NCBI GenBank assembly: GCA_028280455.1
Contig: JANQLT010000152.1
Location: 1 to 64,000 of the forward strand
Source: Kiloniellales bacterium
GTDB lineage: Bacteria > Pseudomonadota > Alphaproteobacteria > Kiloniellales > JAKSDN01
Length of the DNA stretch: 64,000 nt
Direction of reading: 5' to 3'
In this document: one piece after another, positions 60,829 to 64,000 of the stretch
How positions within the stretch are numbered: the stretch's first letter is position 1
Layout: each line of letters starts with the position of its first letter
The notes under the pieces: model-generated
What the model was told of the DNA's origin: nothing
Seen by the model: only the letters and a program-made list of their open reading frames with translations
Database searches by the model: none
Program-made: the position numbers and the translations under genes

Positions 60829-62190
60829 TCAATCGTCGTCGTCGTCATCGCCCCGGTGGCGCTTCTTCTTCGCCCCGTGGTGCTGGCCGACGCGGACCTT
60901 CTTGCAGTTGGCATAGAAGGTCGTGGTCGAGGGCCAGTCGGAGAACAGGCCGATGATGCCGACCTTCTGCGCCAGCACGTCGACGGTGCGCATGATGTCG
61001 CCGTCGTTGTGCAGGGAGTCGAGCGTGGTCTGGTAGTAGAAGGCGCTTTCGGGCACGCCGTCGATGATCCGGCCGGAGCGCTCCAGGGTCCAGGTGATGA
61101 TGTCGAGCTTGGCCCGCTTGGCGCGCTTGGCGTAGGTCGAGGGCACGATGTTCTCGCCGCTCGACTTGAGCAGGACGGGCATCGGCGGCGCGATGATGTT
61201 CAGGCCGGCCTTCTTGAGGGCGCGGAACTCCGAGAGCGGCGGCGGGTTGTCGGCCTGGACCTGCACCGGGCGGCCGTCGAGGAAGACCGCCTGCTTGCCG
61301 TAGCGCGGGTACTCCTCGATCCAGAGCATGACGTCGTCGAGGTTGAAGGACTGCGCCCAGACCCAGCGCGGGTCGATGCCGGCGTCGATGTATTCCTCGA
61401 TCATCGCCCGGGCGTAGTTCTCCTGGCTGCCGAAGACATCGGCGATGTCGTCCGGGTCGCCGCCCTTGAGCTCCGGCGTGTAGCCGGTGCCGAGCTCGTC
61501 GAACAGCTCGATGCTCTCGGCGTGGGTCAGCAAGGTGCCCTTGTTGGTGTAGAGGTCGGTGCGCCAGCGCGCCGTGCCGCCGAGGTAGCCTTCGACGGTC
61601 GTGGCGTTGCGGTCGGCGGCGTCCATCTTGCCGTTGAGGGTCTTGAACTGGGCGAGGGTCAGGTCGCTGGTGCAGCAGCGGATCTGCGGGCCGTTGGTCA
61701 GCGCGCCGGAGACCGGATCGAACTCGGGCGGCACCTTGCAGTGCTGCCGCAGGTCGGGCCGGGCGACGATGTCGGTCGTGGTGTGCAGGTCGCACTGGGC
61801 ATGGCGGCAAACCAGCTCGGCATCCTTGGTGAAGGTGACGTCGCACTCCAGGATGCCCGCGCCGCTGCGGGCGGCCGCGACATAGGACTCCTTGGTGTGC
61901 TCGGGGAACTGCAGCGGCGCGCCGCGGTGCCCGATCGAGAACAGCTTCGGCGTGAACTGCTCCTTGTTCTCCGCGCAGTGCTGCAGCTCCCGCTTGAGCT
62001 TGCCGGGCTTCAGCGCGTCGACCAGGTACCAGGGCCGCGGGCCGAGCTGCACGTTGACCGGCGAGCCCTTGCCGTAGCCGCGCCCCCCGTCGTCGTCGTC
62101 ATCGTCGTCCGCGGCCAACGGCCCGGAGACCGCCAGGGCCGCGACCATCGCGGTCAAGGCGATGGCCTTTCTCACGTCAGCGATTCGCAT
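60829..62190 (-). CDS. secreted glycerophosphodiester phosphodiesterase family protein
   Basis: 453 residues. The signal peptide (MRIADVRKAIALTAMVAALA, ending in SGPLA) is followed by an Asp run (ADDDDDDDGG) that is mirrored by another Asp run at the C-terminus (RHRGDDDDDD). The GDPD motifs are FSIGHRGAPLQFPEHTKES, GILECDVTFTKD and LVCRHAQCDLHTTT, which bind the metals. It hydrolyses glycerophosphodiesters to glycerol phosphate and an alcohol in the periplasm or outside. The acidic ends are unusual and may bind calcium. The gene is leftward with a terminator at 60763. Confidence 0.88.
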   Translation of the reverse strand: MRIADVRKAIALTAMVAALAVSGPLAADDDDDDDGGRGYGKGSPVNVQLGPRPWYLVDALKPGKLKRELQHCAENKEQFTPKLFSIGHRGAPLQFPEHTKESYVAAARSGAGILECDVTFTKDAELVCRHAQCDLHTTTDIVARPDLRQHCKVPPEFDPVSGALTNGPQIRCCTSDLTLAQFKTLNGKMDAADRNATTVEGYLGGTARWRTDLYTNKGTLLTHAESIELFDELGTGYTPELKGGDPDDIADVFGSQENYARAMIEEYIDAGIDPRWVWAQSFNLDDVMLWIEEYPRYGKQAVFLDGRPVQVQADNPPPLSEFRALKKAGLNIIAPPMPVLLKSSGENIVPSTYAKRAKRAKLDIITWTLERSGRIIDGVPESAFYYQTTLDSLHNDGDIMRTVDVLAQKVGIIGLFSDWPSTTTFYANCKKVRVGQHHGAKKKRHRGDDDDDD

Positions 62191-62210
62191 GTTTCTCTCC
62201 CCGAAGTGCG

Positions 62211-62573
62211 AGATTCACTTGGAAGAGAGCTCTTAGAGTCTTCGTAAGGGCTTTTGCTTTGCGCCGACTTGAAGATTGGATGACGTCAAGACAGCAAGCG
62301 CCTGTGCAATACAGGTGTTACAGCGAGCGCTCTTACTTGATGAAGCTTTCGTGCCGTTGACGCGCCTCCCCTGGACAAGTCGCCTCACCCGGCCGGCCGC
62401 TCTTCGAGCGCGCGCAGCTCGTGCCGACTACGAGCACGCGCCGCAGGTCGGCGTCTGGTTCGGCCGCCATGGCCCCGGCCTGGTCGTTGTGTCTCTTCCA
62501 CAGCGCCCGCCATCGAGAACGCAACGACGCGATCCAGTCTTCACTTTTCTCACCGGCGACACTGCATCGCCGC
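62211..62573. other. intergenic region without a supported gene
   Basis: About 360 bases upstream of the phosphodiesterase gene start. It has open frames on both strands but no recognisable product. It contains the gdpd promoter region at its left end and runs into the first direct-repeat unit at 62574. Confidence 0.4.
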
Positions 62574-62779
62574 GCCGGCTCGCGATGACAACGCGTGGCA
62601 CGCGCCGGCCAGCGAGAAGGCGAATGGAGAACGATAGATTTACACGGATGGACGCGGATGTCCCACGGATGAACACGGATAACAGAAACCTGAAAACCAC
62701 CTAAGTGGTTTTGTTTCATTGGTTATCCGTGTTCATCCGTGAGACATCCGTGTCCATCCGTGCAAGCTTCTGGTTTGCC
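62574..62779. repeat. 206-bp direct repeat, unit 1 (contains hairpin element copy C)
   Basis: The unit begins GCCGGCTCGCGATGACAACG and ends at GGTTTGCC. The same sequence returns exactly 259 bp later (62833-63038) without indels and with only a few base changes. Within it, 62642-62769 is copy C of the ACACGGATG-type element, with a tip hairpin CCACCTAAGTGG. The outer parts (GGCACGCGCCGGCC and GAGAAGGCGAATGGAGAACG) are not shared with copies A and B. Confidence 0.9.
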
Positions 62780-62832
62780 TCTGAACCGCTCAGATCCAAG
62801 GGAGGACTCGCTGGATCGCCGTGCCGGCCGAC

Positions 62833-63038
62833 GCCGGCTCGCGATGACAACGCGTGGCACGCGCCGGCCAGCGAGAAGGCGAATGGAGAACGATAAATTT
62901 ACACGGATGGACGCGGATGTCTCACGGATGAACACGGATAACAGAAACCTGAAGACCACCTAAGTGGTTTTGTTTCATTGGTTATCCGTGTTCATCCGTG
63001 TGCTATCCGTGTCCATCCGTGCAAGCTTCTGGTTTGCC
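62833..63038. repeat. 206-bp direct repeat, unit 2 (contains hairpin element copy D)
   Basis: Same as unit 1, shifted by 259 bp. The element proper is 62901-63028. A difference is ATCCGTGTGCTATCCGTG instead of ATCCGTGAGACATCCGTG on the right. The spacer between the two units (62780-62832) is unrelated to anything here. No gene is seen in 62191-63093. Confidence 0.9.
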
Positions 63039-63093
63039 GCTCGACCGCTCGGACCTCCTGGATGCCTCAAGGCAACGCCGTGGCGGCCTGGGC

Positions 63094-63963
63094 TCAGTCG
63101 TGGGCCAGGAGGTGCATCAGGCTGGAGGTGTCCCAGCGGCGGCCGCCGCGAGCCTGGACCTGGGCGTAGAGCTGGTCGACCAGGGCGGCCACGGGCAGGC
63201 GGGCGCCGTTCTTGCGGGCCTCCTCGAAGCAGATGCCGAGGTCCTTGCGCATCCAGTCGACCGCGAAGCCGAACTCGAACTCGTCGCGCACCATGGTCTT
63301 GCCGCGGTTGTCCATCTGCCAGGACTGCGCCGCGCCCTTGCCGATGACGTCGAGCACCAGGTCCATGTCGAGGCCGGCCTTCTGGCCGAAGTTCATGCCC
63401 TCGGCCAGGCCCTGGACCAGGCCGGCGATGCAGATCTGGTTGACCATCTTGGTGAGCTGGCCGGCGCCCGGCTTGCCCATCAGGGTGGTGGCCTTGGCGA
63501 AGCAGTCGATCACCGGCTTGGCGGTCTTGAAGGGCTTCTTGTCGCCGCCGCACATGACGGTCAGCACGCCGTTCTCGGCGCCCGCCTGGCCGCCGGAGAC
63601 CGGCGCGTCGATCGCCGCGATGCCGAGCTTCTTGGCCTCGGCGTGGATCTCGCGGGCGACCTCGGCCGAGGCCGTGGTGTGGTCGACGAAGATGGCGCCC
63701 TTGCCGAGCCCGGCGAGGATGCCGTCCTTGCCGTAGACCACCGAGCGCAGGTCGTCGTCGTTGCCGACGCAGGAGAAGGCGATCGCGCAGCCCCGCGCCG
63801 CCTCGCGCGGGGTCTTGGCGGCCTTGCCGCCGTGCTGCTTGGCCCAGGCCTGGGCCTTCTTGGCCGTCCGGTTGTAGACGGTCACCTGGTGTCCGCCGGC
63901 GGCCAGATGCCCGGCCATCGGATAGCCCATGACCCCGAGACCGATGAAGCAAACCTTCGCCAT
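63094..63963 (-). CDS. 3-hydroxyisobutyrate dehydrogenase-type NAD(P)-dependent oxidoreductase
   Basis: 289 residues. Rossmann start VCFIGLGVMGYPMAGHLAAG, the family signature DAPVSGGQAGAENGVLTVM and the catalytic lysine region GAGQLTKMVNQICIAG are all clear. Such beta-hydroxyacid dehydrogenases reduce tartronate semialdehyde or oxidise 3-hydroxyisobutyrate and related acids; the exact substrate cannot be told. ATG at 63963 preceded by GGGAGGG. The neighbouring gene on the right is out of the window. Confidence 0.93.
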   Translation of the reverse strand: MAKVCFIGLGVMGYPMAGHLAAGGHQVTVYNRTAKKAQAWAKQHGGKAAKTPREAARGCAIAFSCVGNDDDLRSVVYGKDGILAGLGKGAIFVDHTTASAEVAREIHAEAKKLGIAAIDAPVSGGQAGAENGVLTVMCGGDKKPFKTAKPVIDCFAKATTLMGKPGAGQLTKMVNQICIAGLVQGLAEGMNFGQKAGLDMDLVLDVIGKGAAQSWQMDNRGKTMVRDEFEFGFAVDWMRKDLGICFEEARKNGARLPVAALVDQLYAQVQARGGRRWDTSSLMHLLAHD

Positions 63964-64000
63964 GCCGCGCCCCTCCCTGCTCGCGTTTGAAAGCGGCCGG

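Overview
The window is GC-rich, densely coded DNA of an alphaproteobacterium. The gene content (a long Rickettsia/Thermus-type isocitrate dehydrogenase, a zinc-free MetG beside tmk-holB-tatD, oligopeptide and TAXI/TRAP transporters) and the codon use suggest a Rhodospirillales-like marine or soil heterotroph. This placement is an inference, because there is no rRNA or other strong taxonomic marker. One segment (about 19.56-22.74 kb) is clearly AT-richer and uses different codons, so it looks acquired.

Layout. 0-8.3 kb: the start of an IS481-type transposase cut by the window edge, a secreted tyrosinase with a long C-terminal extension, a CBS-pair protein, a PilZ protein, a small secreted Cys-rich protein, a sensor histidine kinase and icd. 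8.3-15.5 kb: an orphan family-5 solute-binding protein, a 2OG-Fe(II) oxygenase with a PA14 protein, a DUF1428 protein, a lone phnM, a vapBC toxin-antitoxin pair with a palindromic operator, and tRNA-Ser(UGA). 15.6-23.5 kb: a frameshifted serralysin-like metalloprotease, a dCache-type adenylate cyclase, the AT-rich island (TRAP-type binding protein plus a membrane-anchored TPR-like protein), a relic of a second cyclase tail, and a TetR regulator. 23.5-30 kb: a TetR-controlled cysteine hydrolase with a DUF1348 protein, a TAXI binding protein and an 1143-residue AAA/coiled-coil/Sel1 protein.

30.1-44.1 kb is one long leftward metabolic block. A TPP-dependent decarboxylase and a complete oligopeptide-type ABC transporter (binding protein, two permeases, two ATPases) are followed by a TauD-like dioxygenase, a cytosine-deaminase-like amidohydrolase, a FAD-linked oxidase, RidA, a creatininase-family amidase and a DUF2165 membrane protein. 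Most neighbours overlap by 4 bp. The set reads as uptake and breakdown of a nitrogen-rich, amide- or guanidine-type compound; the substrate is unknown.

44.1-56.7 kb is mostly envelope and housekeeping: an OmpA-type lipoprotein, a MltB-type transglycosylase, RlpA, a D,D-carboxypeptidase, tmk-holB-metG-tatD and an MBL hydrolase, then two leftward envelope genes and a DUF2726 protein. 56.9-64 kb: a PEP-CTERM-like gene lies between a broken 5' copy of mazG and intact mazG, followed by a GST, a 2OG oxygenase, a glycerophosphodiesterase and a beta-hydroxyacid dehydrogenase. Four copies of a long imperfect-palindrome repeat lie between these last genes.

Most unusual points: two cargo segments each bracketed by a partial copy and a full copy of the flanking gene (cyclase, mazG); an orphan TRAP binding protein paired with a TPR-like partner in the AT-rich island; the hairpin repeat family at the right end; and the self-overlapping vapBC and TetR operators.
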